Shown: positions 44,822-57,770, numbered from the stretch's first letter. The stretch: 64,000 nucleotides of DNA from Mauremys mutica (GCF_020497125.1 NC_059075.1:45916003-45980002); one strand, 5' to 3'. Made by a program: numbers and translations. Notes: generated from the letters alone by a model not told the origin.

Positions 44822-46220
44822 ATGTTCTTGACTCCTCGAGGTGCTACAATAAATTGCCGCGCTTCGTTTATAAGGAGTGATAACAGAAGCAAAATGAGGA
44901 TCTGGCAGCAAATTACTTCTCAGTTCACCCTGGGTCAGGCTGCTGGGGCTAATGAGAAGAGGTGCTCTAATTTTAAACTCCTCCTCGACCAAGCTATTCT
45001 TGCATTAATGTTCACTGCTATAAATTGTAAAGTCAAATGAAGGAGCACTGTTGAAAATTAACCAGTATTTTTATCCTTTGAGTACTCAATAGAACATATT
45101 TTGGCTTCTGAGCCTGGTAGTTATCAAAGGCAGCACTGACTACACCAAAGGTTCTAGCCTTACTTAGCAAGGTGGTTTGTTTAATTTTTTTTTTCTCCAC
45201 GCTACTACTAGTTCAACCCTTCTTTTTAAAATATCAGCAGGAGGAAGTGGTGTAGGTGTTCAACAAGATTACAATTCAGCCTGAAGGGGAAGTGTTTAAC
45301 CATTCCCGTTGTGTGTCCATTTAACAGGACACTGTACACAGGCATTAAAAGTCAGGCAGAATTACACTGTCCATTTAGTGCTGCTGATGTGTAATGAACT
45401 GTAATTGTGTATGTGGAAGGAGCTCCTGTAAATCACTGACCCATTAGGTCTGTAAGCACTTTGTTGCTATAAGCCCAAAGCAGGATTTGAGTAACTAATG
45501 AGAAACTAATGCAGCACCTGCTTCTCTCATGAAATAATTTGCTAATCCCACATTGTGCAGTTTATCCAAATCAAATACAAGAGAACTGGGGGGAGGGGTG
45601 TCTGATCCAAAATGGGGCATTATGCTGCTTGAACAAAACTCCAGATTTTAACCACAGGATTTTTATACTGACACCTTGGCATTGACCAAAAATGTAGAAA
45701 TTTATTGAAAACATATATCTGTGCCATGAAGTTAATTTCATGTATGATGTGTCTGTCCTGGTACATTCTCCCATGGAATAGCTGCATAACGTACAAATTA
45801 ACCACACTATCCTACTGTAATCATTGTAATCAGTTATGTTTTCATGTGTACATTACTAATATATAAGGTTGTTGTAGTTCTTGTGTGTGGTTTAATTGCT
45901 TGTTTTTGCATATCTTCTGTGATTGATGATGTTCTAGAAATTTTTTCCCCTAAAGGAGACTTTCTAAATTACTTTGTTTAGATGCTAATGATTGTATTTC
46001 ATTAGTGGCCCTCTCATCCAGAATCATCTTTAAATGAATGAATATGCCATAATTAAAAATCTGAATTATGAATTACTTTGAAAGGAGACAACATTGTCCC
46101 GATTTCCCACTGCGACTCAGTGTTATTTCAATTATGTAAATATGTTTAATCATTCTCCTTTTGTTTTTCTAATTATTTAATATTAATGTTGCTTTACCCC
46201 TTTATTGCTACAAGAAGGGA
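44822..46220. other. Repeat-free block, possible conserved non-coding elements
   Basis: Unlike its surroundings it holds no transposon I can see. 44830-45050, 45230-45560 and 45950-46220 are dense in TAAT/ATTA, TAATGA and ATTTGCAT-like words, as in vertebrate developmental enhancers. There are no long ORFs. This is a hypothesis from texture only. Confidence 0.25.
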
Positions 46221-48947
46221 TATGGCATCTTAAATTAGAGTACTTAGACAAGTGACACACAGATGACTAGATTAAAGCAGACATTTATCAGAATGCATAA
46301 CCATTTCAAAAACAAACATGCTATTAACATTCATACTAATATAGCAACACTAGCAGTAATTGCACTTCATGCATGTTTTGTCTGTATAAATCAAATGTAT
46401 TCACAATGTACAATTCCAACCATTATTTTTAATGATCAAAGTCAAAATTCATTTGTGAATGTTTAGACTCTCTCACAGTATAGATTTTAGACAACAAGGA
46501 GATATCTTTGCCATATCAGACTGGACTTTATCAGCAATTTATTTTTATTTTTTTGCTGGGAGGGGAGGGAAAAACAAAGGAGGGGAAAGCCGCTGGACTT
46601 GAGATTTTTGTATATTGACCACTAAACCAAGTTACCAGATAGGACAGTCAGATTTTATCCCCGAATGGGAGGAATATTAGGAAATGAACATTGAACCAGA
46701 GTACTGGAAGAAGCTGTTTTTATGGAAAGTCAGAGAAAACAAAAGATCTTGTCATTGGGACACACAGTCTATCAATGTTATAAATCCACGGCTTGCAATT
46801 CTGTATAAAGTTATTCACCTTAGGCATTTAAAAGCTGACTTTAGAGATTAGCTTTATACATCGTGTAGAATTCCTCTCAGTTTTCACTTTATTTAGTTAG
46901 GTCTAGAAATAAATAATTGTGGTTATTCCAGTAGGGCATTCTGAATTGTTTTAACTGTTAGAACTACAGTATTTGATTCCTGAACAATAAAAACCAAATC
47001 ATATAAGTTTAAAACTCGGTTGAAAATATTGCTAGATTAATCATGTGAAATTTAACTGAAGTAGACATATTAAGGAATGTGAATTTAGGTCCACACCATT
47101 TATAGAACTGTAAAAAGTGAAAACCATTGATTATGGATAATGCTGTTGGTCTAAAGCTCAGCAGTAACAGCTACAAAAATTGCTTTAATACTCAAATTCC
47201 ATTTTTAAAATTTGAATTTTAGTAACCACACAAGCCAGAGCTAGAGTTCACTATGTTAAGACATACCAGTGTTATTTGCCCTAGCACTAACTTACTTGCA
47301 GTTTGGGTTCATTATAGTTTGCTTTGAAGTTTGTACAAACCAAAGTAAATACTTTCACTTAGTATTACCGCTCTTTCAACATATGAATTGCACTAAGTTG
47401 ATTAGACGTACATAAAACAATCATATTTAACAGCTAATTGTAAATTAGTTTAAATATTTTTTCAAATAAAGTGTTAAGATGGGAAAAAGGAAGGGTGATC
47501 ATTTTCCATTTACTACTGTTCCTCAGCATAACCAAAAGAGAAGTGTTTCATTTAACCTTACAGTCTTGCCATCTAAAAGGAGGCCCTGCATGCATGCAGA
47601 TTTGAGAATGGTTCCAAATATATCAACCCTAAATCAACCGCAGGCCATTTGAATACATTTGTAGGGGCATCTGAGTGCATGTGTATGTAATTGTGTATAT
47701 TTTTGTCAGTAAGTGTTCCTTTATATTCTACTTTAATTTCACTTGAATGATAATTTTAGCAGTCACAAAAGTGATGCAAAATATCAACTGAAACTGATGT
47801 TCTGTTAGAGTCATATGTTTTAAAGTGCTGATAGGTTTCTCTTATTAGCGGTAGAAATCAAGCATAAAAAACCCAACCCTGAATATTTTTGAGTCTCTGT
47901 TCTAGTCAGTTATCATTTTTGTAGTAACCATTCTCTTTTAACTGAAGATGCTTTTCAAAACCTGTTTGAGAGAAAAAGAGAATGGGCATCCATAGACTTT
48001 TTTTGGGGGGGAAGGGGAGTTTTAAAATGGGTAAACTACACACTAATCCCAAATTGGCAGTCTTCATTTTAACTAATTAACACTTCTTTAAAGTTTTTTA
48101 ATTTAAAAATTATTACAGGTACATGTAAAATTATCCCACTTAAAACATCTCTCTGGGCCCAGCCCAGAAAAAACTATAATGCTATATTCTGTCCTCAGGA
48201 TTCTTAGATGTGCTAATTATTATTCTACTTAAGATCTCACAGACACAGACTTGGTCAGAGCAAATTACCCAAGCAGCTGGCATTCATCAGAAAGAGATGG
48301 TGAGGCAGTTAAAACAGATGAAAATTGGAAGTTTAGAACAAAAGCCTACGATTTCATAGAGAAGAGTATTCTGTATTGTAGTTCTCTTTTCTGAGGGTAT
48401 GTACTGAAATCTTATCTTCATTTCATAAAATCATATAGCACAAAATCATGCTGGCCCTTTCGAGTCAGTAACAGTTTTTCCATTCACTTCAATGAGGCCA
48501 CAATTTCACTCCAGGGCTTTACTGTGCATAGACTGTACATCATTTATATAGTGTTCAGTGAGTAAATAATTGTTTTTAAAAAATAATGTTATTATTGAAT
48601 TTTCAATAATATTTTAAGTGCTCTATATTCATTCTGGGAATGGATACTCTCAGAGTCAGTTCAAGCACCAGTTATAATATATTTTGGTATATTAATTTCT
48701 TAAGAAAAAATTTATGTTTTGTACTACTTTAATTAAGGCATATGTAATTATTAGAATAAGATGCTCTTTTTGTATGAACTATTAATTCTTATTTTTCTAA
48801 AAATAAAGCAACACAAATATGCATGCAATTATCAGAAATTATTTTCCAGGATAAATATTAGTGGTCTTACCCTCTAGCCATCCCTGAAAACATAGTCTGT
48901 GATTTTATTTTTGGCTTTTCCTTATCAGAAGAATTAATACTAAACGT
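46221..48947. other. AT-rich non-coding DNA
   Basis: No gene, RNA or named repeat seen. Confidence 0.45.
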
Positions 48948-49083
48948 TTAGGGCCAGACTGTGATACCCTTACCCACAATGAGTAGTACCTTACTCAACA
49001 AATGGTCTTACTGATTTCAACAAGTCTGCTTGCTGTGTAAGGTACTTTTGAATGTGAGCAAGGGTATCACAATCTGGCTCTTA
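48948..49083. mobile_element. 130-bp palindromic MITE flanked by TTA
   Basis: The element 48951-49080 begins gggccagactgtgatacc and ends ggtatcacaatctggctc, with inner inverted blocks agtaccttactc/gtaaggtact. TTA flanks both sides (48948-48950, 49081-49083), suggesting a Harbinger-type MITE that could be mobilised by a transposase like the one at the left edge. Confidence 0.82.
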
Positions 49084-49712
49084 GGAAATAAACAGGCTTT
49101 TAGCTAGTGAATTTATATCATGCTAGTTAATAACTTCCATTTAATATACTGAATATCAATTACATCATAATAAAATTCACTACAGAGTTTCCTCTTAATG
49201 CAATTTTTCCTTTATTCTTTTCTATGCAGTCTTGTCAATTGCAACATAATGTGTGCATAGCCTCATTTAAATGAAACTGATACAATCATATTTGGAGTTT
49301 GAATGTCACAGATTCTAAAAAAATAGCAGAATGTTATTTTAATTACATCAGCAAGTTTCAATCGTGGGGGTTCTTCACATTTTAAATTACTTTTTATTGT
49401 CTTTTTGCTAGAACATGGCGATTGCAATTTTCATTGGTTGTTTTGTTTATTGACGTATTGGGGTTTATAAAATATATGTATCAAATGGTGCCTATCTAAT
49501 ACTTACAACACCTTTGAAATAAGACTAAAAAACTAAACTAACCCCAGCAGCTAACCCTGCAAACTGCTCCAAACAAAACTCCAAAATGTCCATCCCCGCT
49601 TCACTCAAACCCCTCTCTCCTTCAAACCCAACTCAGTACATAAGCCTTACTAGTTAATAAATATTGTCCTGTCAAATATTTAAATATGTTCCTTAAATAT
49701 ATTTTAAAAGTA

Positions 49713-50306
49713 TTGTCATGAGCTAGGTGAAGTCTTGTTATGGTTGAGTTAAAATAAAAGCCTATTGAGGTTGGTAGGTGTGAACTCACCTTTCAATTAA
49801 CATAAGTGTAAACGTAAGCCCTACCTAAGACAAGATGTGTGTGACTCGCCTAGGAACTTTTGGGCTGCATATTTGTAGTAGAGCAGGGAGCTGCGGAAGA
49901 AATTGTTACGGCTTAGCTAGGCGTTGTTTATGTTCGCTTTCTCAGCTCCGGTTATTATTGGTCATTATGTATCAGTTTTAGCCAAGCATGACCGGTTTAG
50001 ACTGCTATGTGGAGAGTCCTTGGCGGTGGGCCATGGGAAACAGGTGTGCGGGGTGGAGAGTTATGTTTTATTATGTCTATGCTGCTTTGCTGCTAGTGAG
50101 ATAAATAGAAGCTTGCTTTTATTAGTTTTTGAACTTCGAACCAGGCCAATTTGTAGGGTGCTGGGTTCCCCATATCAGTGACCGCAGCGAGCGGAGTCCC
50201 CGTTGCCGGTGTGTCACGGTATCCTTCATTAAAAACCAATTACTCTCAGTGTGAAGTCGGTCTCGTCCTTGCAAAGTACCTCGGGCTAATTTGGGCAGTA
50301 ACAATA
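49713..50306 (+). repeat. Probable solo LTR
   Basis: TATA-like gataaatagaag near 50100, poly(A)-type attaaa at 50228-50233, a cagtgtgaagtcggtctcgt region and a likely terminal cagtaaca near 50302 fit an LTR promoter-R-U5 order. The start, possibly tgtcatgagc at 49717, is a guess. No clean TSD. Confidence 0.45.
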
Positions 50307-50327
50307 TTGCTTTGGGTAAGTGTGTGA

Positions 50328-50584
50328 GGGTATGTCTACTGCAATAGAACACTTGCTGCTGGCCTATGTCAACTCACTGGGCTCGCAGGGCTTGGTCTGC
50401 AGGACTATAAAACTGCATTGTAGATGTTTGGGCTCAGGCTGGAGCCCAGGCTCTGGGATCCTAAGATCCCAGATTCCAGAACATCTACACTGCAGTTTTA
50501 TAGCCCCTGCGGCCAGAGCCCCACGAGCCGGAGTCAGCTGACATGCGCCAGTCATGTGTGTTTTATTGCAATGTAGACATACCC
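50328..50584. mobile_element. Palindromic MITE, copy 3 (best preserved)
   Basis: Ends gggtatgtctac and gtagacataccc are perfect inverted copies. The arms continue through ggctcgcagggcttgg / gcggccagagccccacgagcc to a centre at ggatcctaagatcc. Same family as 3170-3459 and 8009-8207. Confidence 0.85.
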
Positions 50585-51126
50585 CAAGAGACCATGCAGA
50601 TACTGAGGTCACAGACAAGAAGACAGAGAGAGGCAGAGTTAAAAAACAGAAAGTCTAGTAGCCTTTGAGCACAGTTTAACCCTGGAAAAAGGTAGAGAAA
50701 GAGAGCTTTTGGGTCTGATGGCTAAAGAGGTTTTGAGACTGTAAGCTAAAAAACTGTTCCTTTTGTTCTTGGTTCCTTCTGCATTCAGAGACATAGGACT
50801 TTGTACATTCTTTGTAAATAAACAAACCTGCATCAAAGGAAATACCAGACTCCATCATTTTCTACTTCCAACTGGAACATACCCAGGCCCCTGAAATTTG
50901 ACTAGCGGCCCAGGCAACACTGGTGCTAGGGATAGGATCCAGTTTCCAAGGAGAGAGACTGTGACCAGTGTTGCTGTTGAACCAAGGTGGAACAAATAAT
51001 GGAGGTGCTGCAGAAATAAAAAATGGCCAGCAGAATTTAAAGCAAGACCTAAATGAGGAGCTGAAGGTTCCTTAAAATGATTTAAAGTAGCATCTGGAGG
51101 TTTGCCAGAAAGGGCTCAGAGAGGAC

Positions 51127-51432
51127 TTGCAGACAATGGTGAAATCTCTGTTGGAGCAACAACTACAAAATGTCCACGCATATTGGGAAGCCCAAGTGCA
51201 GAACTCCCAGGTTGGAATGGTAAAACAGATTGATGAGGTGACCAGAAATCTGGCTGCCATAGACCAGAAGTTCTTCCATGAAATAGTGGAGACTAGGCAA
51301 GCTTTAGCCAATCTGGAATTTGCCAACTGTGACGAGCTGCAGCAAGGACTTACAGAGCTGAAAATTCATCTACAGAAGGAAATCAAAGGATCACAGACCA
51401 CAGTGAAAGGCAGCCACCTGAATGGAAATTGA
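51127..51432 (+). pseudogene. gag remnant, coiled-coil segment
   Basis: 101 open codons with heptad-like spacing of hydrophobic residues (LLEQQLQNVHAYWEAQV, MVKQIDEVTRNLAAIDQKFF, LTELKIHLQKEI). It sits right after the putative 5' LTR in the position of gag. Upstream in-frame sequence (near 51000-51080) is broken by stops. Probably a coiled-coil N-terminal part of a Gypsy-like gag, but no family-level match can be claimed. Confidence 0.45.
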
Positions 51433-51826
51433 GCCAGCCAGAGTACTTGGGTAAGATCGAACATTTACAACAGTTTTCTACCACACTGTAACCCACAGAG
51501 ACCCAGAGGGAAGTGGTAGGCCTGTCCCAGCTCAAACAATGCCAAATACTCCCTAAAAGACTTATTGTCTCAACTCAAAAATGAATAGCTGGGAAGAGGG
51601 ACAGAAAGGGGGGTTTCTAGCACCTCTGGGTGGCCCAGCTCTGCAGAATTTACCCCCAGAAAAGAGACTGAGTCATTCAGACCTTGCAGAAGCCCTTGAG
51701 GTGCACTTTGGAACTAACCATCAATATGAGCTGCCCATGGCATAGTTAAAAGCTGGAAAGAGAGGAAAAGAAGAAACCCCACCTGAACTGTCAGAGGACT
51801 TGTGGAGGCTTGTGGTTAATGGCATA

Positions 51827-51965
51827 CCCAGCTATAAGGTGACCAGACAGCAAATGTGAAAAATTGGGACGGGGGTGGGGGGTAATAGGAGCCTATATAA
51901 GAAAAAGACCCAAAAATCGGGACTGTCCCTATAAAATCGGGACATCTGGTCACCCTATCCAGCTA
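51827..51965. mobile_element. 123-bp hAT-like MITE inside the gag remnant
   Basis: The element 51835-51957 starts taaggtgaccagac and ends gtctggtcacccta-like (tctggtcaccctaga less the flank). Flanks cccagcta (51827-51834) and tccagcta (51958-51965) match at 7 of 8 bases. It contains aaaatcgggac repeats and shares its end sequence (ggtgacca) with the split element at 29774-36345. Confidence 0.85.
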
Positions 51966-51989
51966 CCACCGTGGCCTTCCAGGATAAAG

Positions 51990-52375
51990 TGGTGATGGAC
52001 CAATTTATAGATGCTCAGCTGGACTTGGACTTGCAGTTCAAGATCAGGAAAAGGAGACCAAAGACACTCTGAGAGGCTCTGGAATTTGCCCCAGAATGTG
52101 GATCTTTCCTTGCGGAAGTTCATCGGAAGAGGTAACAGCTGCTAGTGAGGAAGATGAAAGCTGATCACCATGAACCCTGCAAGTACAGCTTTGTGTCTAA
52201 TCTGTATGTATGATGAATGAGGCAATTCTAATCTGACTATTGAACAATTAGTTAATTTTGGTTTGTAAAACAAGGGAAATGACAGTAATGCAAAAATTAA
52301 AGGAAACAGTTTAGACAAATGCTGGTACTGTGTTAAAACTGACCACAAAAAGGATTGTTACAAATTTTAAGGCAG
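51990..52375 (+). pseudogene. gag remnant with zinc-knuckle-like motif
   Basis: Reading from about 51993 gives MDQFIDAQLDLDLQFKI, then a stop-broken ALEFA segment, resembling the C-terminal capsid/SCAN-like part of LTR-element gag. At 52320-52361 CWYCVKTDHKKDC follows (Cx2Cx4Hx3C, one residue short of a canonical CCHC knuckle). An in-frame stop comes right after. The canonical motif binds the element RNA; here it is eroded. Confidence 0.5.
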
Positions 52376-53119
52376 GCCAAGACACTGTCACAAGTGGACT
52401 CCATCAGAACGATGGGAGGAGAAGAGATAAAGGGTGTTGTTACACTGAACAGTGTTGGTAGCTGCCAGGAAGCGTATCTTTCATCTCTGGACAATCACAG
52501 ACCTTACTGAAGCTGATGGGCATGCTAGCTGCCCTTCATTCTGGCTAAATGGAAGAAGTAATTAAGTTCATTATGGAGTAAGATAGCTGAAACAGTAGAT
52601 GCCACCGCCCAAGACACTAGCCACGTGGAAGGCTGAGCAAGACCAGACTCAGGGTTCAAAGAGGAGTTTCTTGGTGCTGCTCGGAGTGACTGGGAACTGA
52701 TTGAAAATGAAGGAACACTGACTGGATTGCAGCTGTGTGTGTCTGTGTGTTTCAGAAGTAGAATGCAATCAGAAAAACTAGGAGAAACCCAGAGAAACAC
52801 TTGTGGCTCTGAGAGGAAGCCAACAAAAAGTGTTTCTTTAGGGTAGAATGCTAGCTGGAAAGGCATGCTTGGAATTGTGAACAAGGAAACTGCCTCCTAT
52901 TGATTGTTCCTACTGGGTTCAGAGAAACAGGACTTTTTATACATACTTCGTAAATAAACAGAGTTGCACCAAAGAAATGCCTGACTCATAGAATCAATTT
53001 CTCCTAATGGAAACAACATAGCAAGGCCCAGATTACTAGTTAGCTGCTAGAGCTAAAAGGAGCTAGCAGTAATATAAGTAGACCTGCTTGAGAAAATACA
53101 TTTCCTGCAAAACAGAAAC

Positions 53120-53700
53120 CTGTGGGAAAATCTCAATCTTACCAAAAACGTTCAATTTTCTGTTGGGAAAATTGAAAAATATTTTGTGTTGGGTTGAAAT
53201 GACCAAAACATTTTTTTCCAAATTAATTCAATAAAACATTAAATTGCATTTTCCTGTCCATGCATTGCCTTCTAGGAGGTGTAGTTTGGGCCCTCATTCT
53301 CTCCTCTGGGTTGAGCCCTCTGGAAGATTACATCTCCCATTGTACAATGCACATTTCCCTCTGACCAAACTCTGTGTAGTGCATCATGGGAGATGTTGTC
53401 TGGCCCGGTAGTTTGGCCCATAGATGAGAATGGGGGCATGAGGTTCCCAAACTACATCTCCCATGATGCAAAAAAACAATAAAAAAATGAAGTTTATTGT
53501 TGAACTGACTTAAAAATGAAGTGTTTTGAGTCATTTAAACAAACTGAAATGAACGATTTAGATTCTGAGAATGTCAAAAGATCGAAAATGTCAAAACAAA
53601 ACATTTAGCCATTTCCAAATCAACATTTTTCACAATTTCCATTCCACAAACATTTTTGAAATTTCAATTTTTTGTCCCAATTTGGGATGAAAACAAATGT
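53120..53700. repeat. Repeat with ACTACA-type motifs, copy 1
   Basis: aaaatttt-rich arms (53120-53240 and 53500-53700, partly inverted copies) flank a GC-balanced centre in which actacatctcccatgatgca (53451-53470), its inverted form at about 53379-53399, and attacatctcccat (53327-53340) occur. Matches copy 2 at 58800-59470. The ORF 53328-53534 is fortuitous. Confidence 0.6.
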
Positions 53701-55789
53701 TGAAATGTTACAACATGCAAATTAACAAGAAATATCTAAAAAACACTATTTCCTTCTCTGAGCTTCCCAATACATCCCACCTGGCTTGTCTTACTCAACC
53801 TGTAAACATTTCAGGGCAGGAATCATCAGAATTTAGTGTCTTGTGTGGTACTGAGCACACTGTCTGCTCTTCAATAATAACAGTAACAACACACACACAC
53901 ACTCTCCTCTCAGTCACCAATACTCTCAGGGTCACCCATGCCCTCCCAGTGCTGATAATACACATTAATTTCCCTAAAAATCCCAGTCACGTGACCTAAT
54001 ATAGCAGGAATAATTTGGCTGATGTGGTTCAGTATGGCCCTAAAGATTCACACCTGAGATAAGATGGTAAGTCCCTCCAACAGCTTTAATAGACAGTAGG
54101 TAATAAAATCCCTAAATTCTTACCCCACTGCTTGCAAACACAGTTTGGGGAATAGGGAATGTCCCCAAAAGTTTCCCAGACTAGCTAACTAAAATATGGT
54201 GCACTCACAACTCCGCGAATGATCCTCAGGTTCAGAGCTGAATCCGGACTCCTCAGTAACTGCAGAGGGGCAGGTATCCTCTTCATGCAGAAATTAGGCT
54301 GCTTCTTTTCCCAAGAGTACCCCTTACTGTAAAGGGACACAGGGATCAGGTGCAGATTATAACTATTCTAACTCTTAATCTCTTACACTCTTACCTTAGT
54401 GTTTACATACAATTACAGTAGGCTGGCAGCCCAACTAGTAGTCAGAGTAGTACTTGCCACATGGTGACCGATTTATCTAGGGACCTGAAGCACTAACTCA
54501 GCCTGGCTGCATAAGGAGTTTTCCCAACAAATTTCTATTCACTGGGAGTCACCTTGAAGAGGAAAGCACCAAGATGAGAGAGATTGCTTCCAGGTACCCC
54601 AAAGCCAATTCTCAGGAGGAACCCTGCATGCCAGCCTGGGACTAATGAGCTCACTAACAGTAAATTTTACCCTTTCGGTGGCTGGCTCCAGACGTCTCCA
54701 AAATGGCTTCTCCCCCTCTCACAGTGCTCCTAGGGCAGGCTTCTCACCGAGCACCTTCCTTACGTGTGAGGCTAGCTCTGATTTCCCTGGCTTTTTCCTG
54801 TCAATCATTTGACTCTAATGCCCTTCTTTCTCTCAGGAACTGCTTCTCCTCTGAGCAGGTGAGCTGGTAGCCAGCCAGGCACTCTGCTATTCCCCCTTCC
54901 CCACTCCCCAGCCGACAGAGGCCACTATTATTTGATATGATGGCTCTCCTCTCTCCCCCTTGGTTGCATAGCAGACTCTGAGGCTGCCTTAGCCCACCCC
55001 CACCCCCTGCCTGCCAGGGTCAGGGTGCCTCTCCCTGAGTCACCAGCACAGAGACATCCAGGAACCAAGATGAGCTTCCCATGGGTTACATTTGCTTCCA
55101 CAGTAAATGATTCTTCCACACCATGAGCCCTTCTAAGTATTTGGCTACTAGTGCCTCTGGCACCATTGCTACACTCTAGCTTGAGATTCCACAAACCCTT
55201 TCTTCCCTCCCCACCATGGAAACCTATTCTCCTCCTCCCTTCCTTTCCATTTGACAGGATCCCCTTCTTTTGCCTCTTTTCACTTTCCCCGCTTATAGTG
55301 CTTTCCTCGCTCCCTATTTTAAGAGCTATTCCCTCTCTTCTGACATGCTGTCCCTCCAATATTCCCTTCTATTATAGTTAATATATAAATGTGTTATGAT
55401 TAAGAGATTGCTAAAGAAACTGGCAGTTGTCTCTCCCTTGGTTGCAATGACTAACTCCTTTAGATAATACAGGAAAGCCACTGTTATATTTTAACAATAT
55501 GAATTTTTATTTTGACAGATAATCATTCTGAAAACGGATGGGGAGATGGGACAGGGAAGAGGGAGCCCCACTTCTTCCCACTTCACAACCAACCTTTCTC
55601 ATTCTCACCAAAGCACTTGTCTGTGAGACCCCAACCAGCATCCTAGCTATTTCACTTCGAGTATCTGGTTGGCCTACACTGGGAGGGTAAATGGTGTGGG
55701 AAGAGGAGTCAGTAGTGATGCTCTAGGACAGCTAGCCCCATTAAATTTTTTGTACTAGGTGCCAGCAATATATATTTAATGCAAGAAGA
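53701..55789. other. Non-coding; partly LTR-like, unassigned
   Basis: 54050-54920 is C/T-rich and may be another diverged LTR on minus, but I found no termini. A 143-codon minus ORF (55359-54928) is low-complexity and not supported as a gene. Confidence 0.35.
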
Positions 55790-56275
55790 ATGTTGATAAA
55801 TCAGAGACAGTTCCAAGAAGAGCCATGAGAATGACTGAAGGATTATAAAATATGCCTTTGTAGTGATAGACTCAAGGAGCTCAATCTATTTAGCTTACCA
55901 GAGAGAAGGTTAAGGGGTGATTTGATCACAGTCTGTAAGTATCTACATAGGAAACAAATATTTGATAATGAGCTCTTCGATCTAATAGACAAAGGTATAA
56001 CAAGATTCAATGGCTGGAAGTTGAAGCTAAACAAATTCAGACTAGAAATAAGGCATACATTTTTAACAGTGAGGATAATTAACCATTTGAACAATATACC
56101 AATGGGTGTAGTGGATTCTCTATGAGTGGCAATTTTAATATCAAGGCTGTATTTTTTAAAAAGGATATGCTCTATCTCAAAAGGAATAATTTGGGGGAAC
56201 TTCTATGGCCTCAGTTATACAGCATGTCAGATTACTAAATCACAATGGTCCCTTCTGGCCTATAAATCTATGAAA
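55790..56275 (+). mobile_element. CR1 LINE 3' end, plus strand
   Basis: gatagactcaaggagctcaa, aaggttaaggggtgatttga, ggctggaagttgaagctaaa, acaatggtcccttctggcct and aaatctatgaaa give the standard CR1 3' sequence, better preserved than the copy at 11400. Short ORFs (55922-56323) are its remnants. Confidence 0.93.
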
Positions 56276-57580
56276 GACAAACAAAAAATTCAAACACACA
56301 CAACTCTTTTACAAACACCTTAGTTTGTAATCACTAAATCAAAGAATAGAACAGTAACTGTACATTTGCTTCCATCATATCTTTATTTGGCATAATAACA
56401 GGTATAACTTATTATTTGGTATAAATTAACAAGAACCATTTTCAGTTCTACCTTTCCATCACTAGATAGTGCTAGCAACAGCTACACTCGCTCCAGTTCA
56501 AAGATCAACCAGAACGTGGAACATTAAGTGTATATTTTCTTGTAAGTGCACTTACAAAGTCTCATTGTATGATAACATCAAGGGCTTGTTTCATTTCTGA
56601 GGAGTGCATTGATGTGCAATTTTTACTCCCTATATCTAAGCAGGGATTCAGCCCTAGAGCAAAGACATTGGTACTATTGCTGCTCTCCACCAAAAAAAGG
56701 CAGCTTTAAACCCTGATCATGGCTCCCATTGGAATCAATGTTTCCCCTTGTCCAAGCCCCATCTATAAGATTGCCAGGCTACACCAGAGTATTTCTTCTG
56801 TAGCGTGCTGCAGTAGCAGAGACAGCAAATCTGGCCCCATAAGTTTGAACCCTGGCTGTCAGTACTTATGGTGATGTAAAATTCAGGCTACTAGATGGAG
56901 AGGTAACTGTGCTGTGCATTGTCACTTCTCCCCATAATAATTGCCTCTGCCATCAGAATCTACTGTATATATTTTTATCATTTAGTAAGAATCTGATATC
57001 TGCAAAGCACATGTGATTTCTTCTTACCTTGCAATCCTACTTCTTCCCTCCCTCCAGCTCCCAGCAACTACAGGGCAATGGCAAACATCAACATATAATT
57101 TCCATGCACAGGTTGGTTTTCAGGCTTAACTTCAGCTTGAGATCTGGTATATGCATATTCCACCCATTTTAACAATAGCGTATGTTGAATTTAACTAGAC
57201 TTTCATTACAACACTGTACTGAGCTCATTTAAAAATTAAATTAGCTATATATAAAACAAGCTAGTTAAATGGCGCCAAAAGCAATTAAATAAAATCAGTG
57301 AATTTTGGCATCTGTAAAATATCATTACATCTCTGTTTTAGAGAGAGGTAGAGATTTTAACATGCAAAAAAGACAAAGATTGTTTTCTTTGCTAGTAACC
57401 CACCACACACTGCTGATGTAGGAATCCCTGACAAATCAGAAAATTCCCATACAGTGTTTGGCTCAGCCATTCAACTGAAATATGGGCAACATTATGCATG
57501 CTCTTCTGCTAACTAAATTATTACTATTTGTATTACAGCAGTGCTTGAAAACCCCAACCAAATTCATTGCGCAAATACTT
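56276..57580. other. Non-coding stretch, nothing recognised
   Basis: AT-rich, no gene or named repeat. Confidence 0.4.
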
Positions 57581-57639
57581 AGGAAGAGAGGGTCTCTGCT
57601 CCAATGCGTCTGCAATCTAAGTAGAAAGGGCAGACTGAA

Positions 57640-57770
57640 AGTGGGAAGGAAAACAGAACCGAGATGAAGTGATTTACCCAAAGTCAATGGGATGCTGGGA
57701 CTAGAATCCAGAACTCTCAAATCTCAGTCTAGAGCCTTAGCTATTGGACCACACTGCCTCACCACTAACT
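57640..57770 (+). repeat. MIR-like SINE fragment
   Basis: agtgatttacccaaagtcaa, gggactagaatccagaactc and gccttagctattggaccaca follow the order of the MIR/CORE-SINE 3' half. Confidence 0.6.

Larger units (their letters stand above)
50700..53018 (+). mobile_element. Decayed LTR retrotransposon with gag remnants
   Basis: Two similar direct segments, each with an AATAAA (50817-50822 and 52953-52958), end in ca at about 50879 and 53018: gttccttctgcattcagaga... and gttcctactgggttcagaga... They look like the 3' ends of paired LTRs, about 2.1 kb apart. Between them lie gag-like remnants only; no RT or protease is seen. A MITE (51835-51957) inserted later. Left LTR edge is undefined. Confidence 0.6.

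Noticed and set aside
54928..55359. 143-codon minus ORF
   Set aside because: Gly/Glu/Arg-rich translation of C/T-rich DNA, no motif, no start or splice context.
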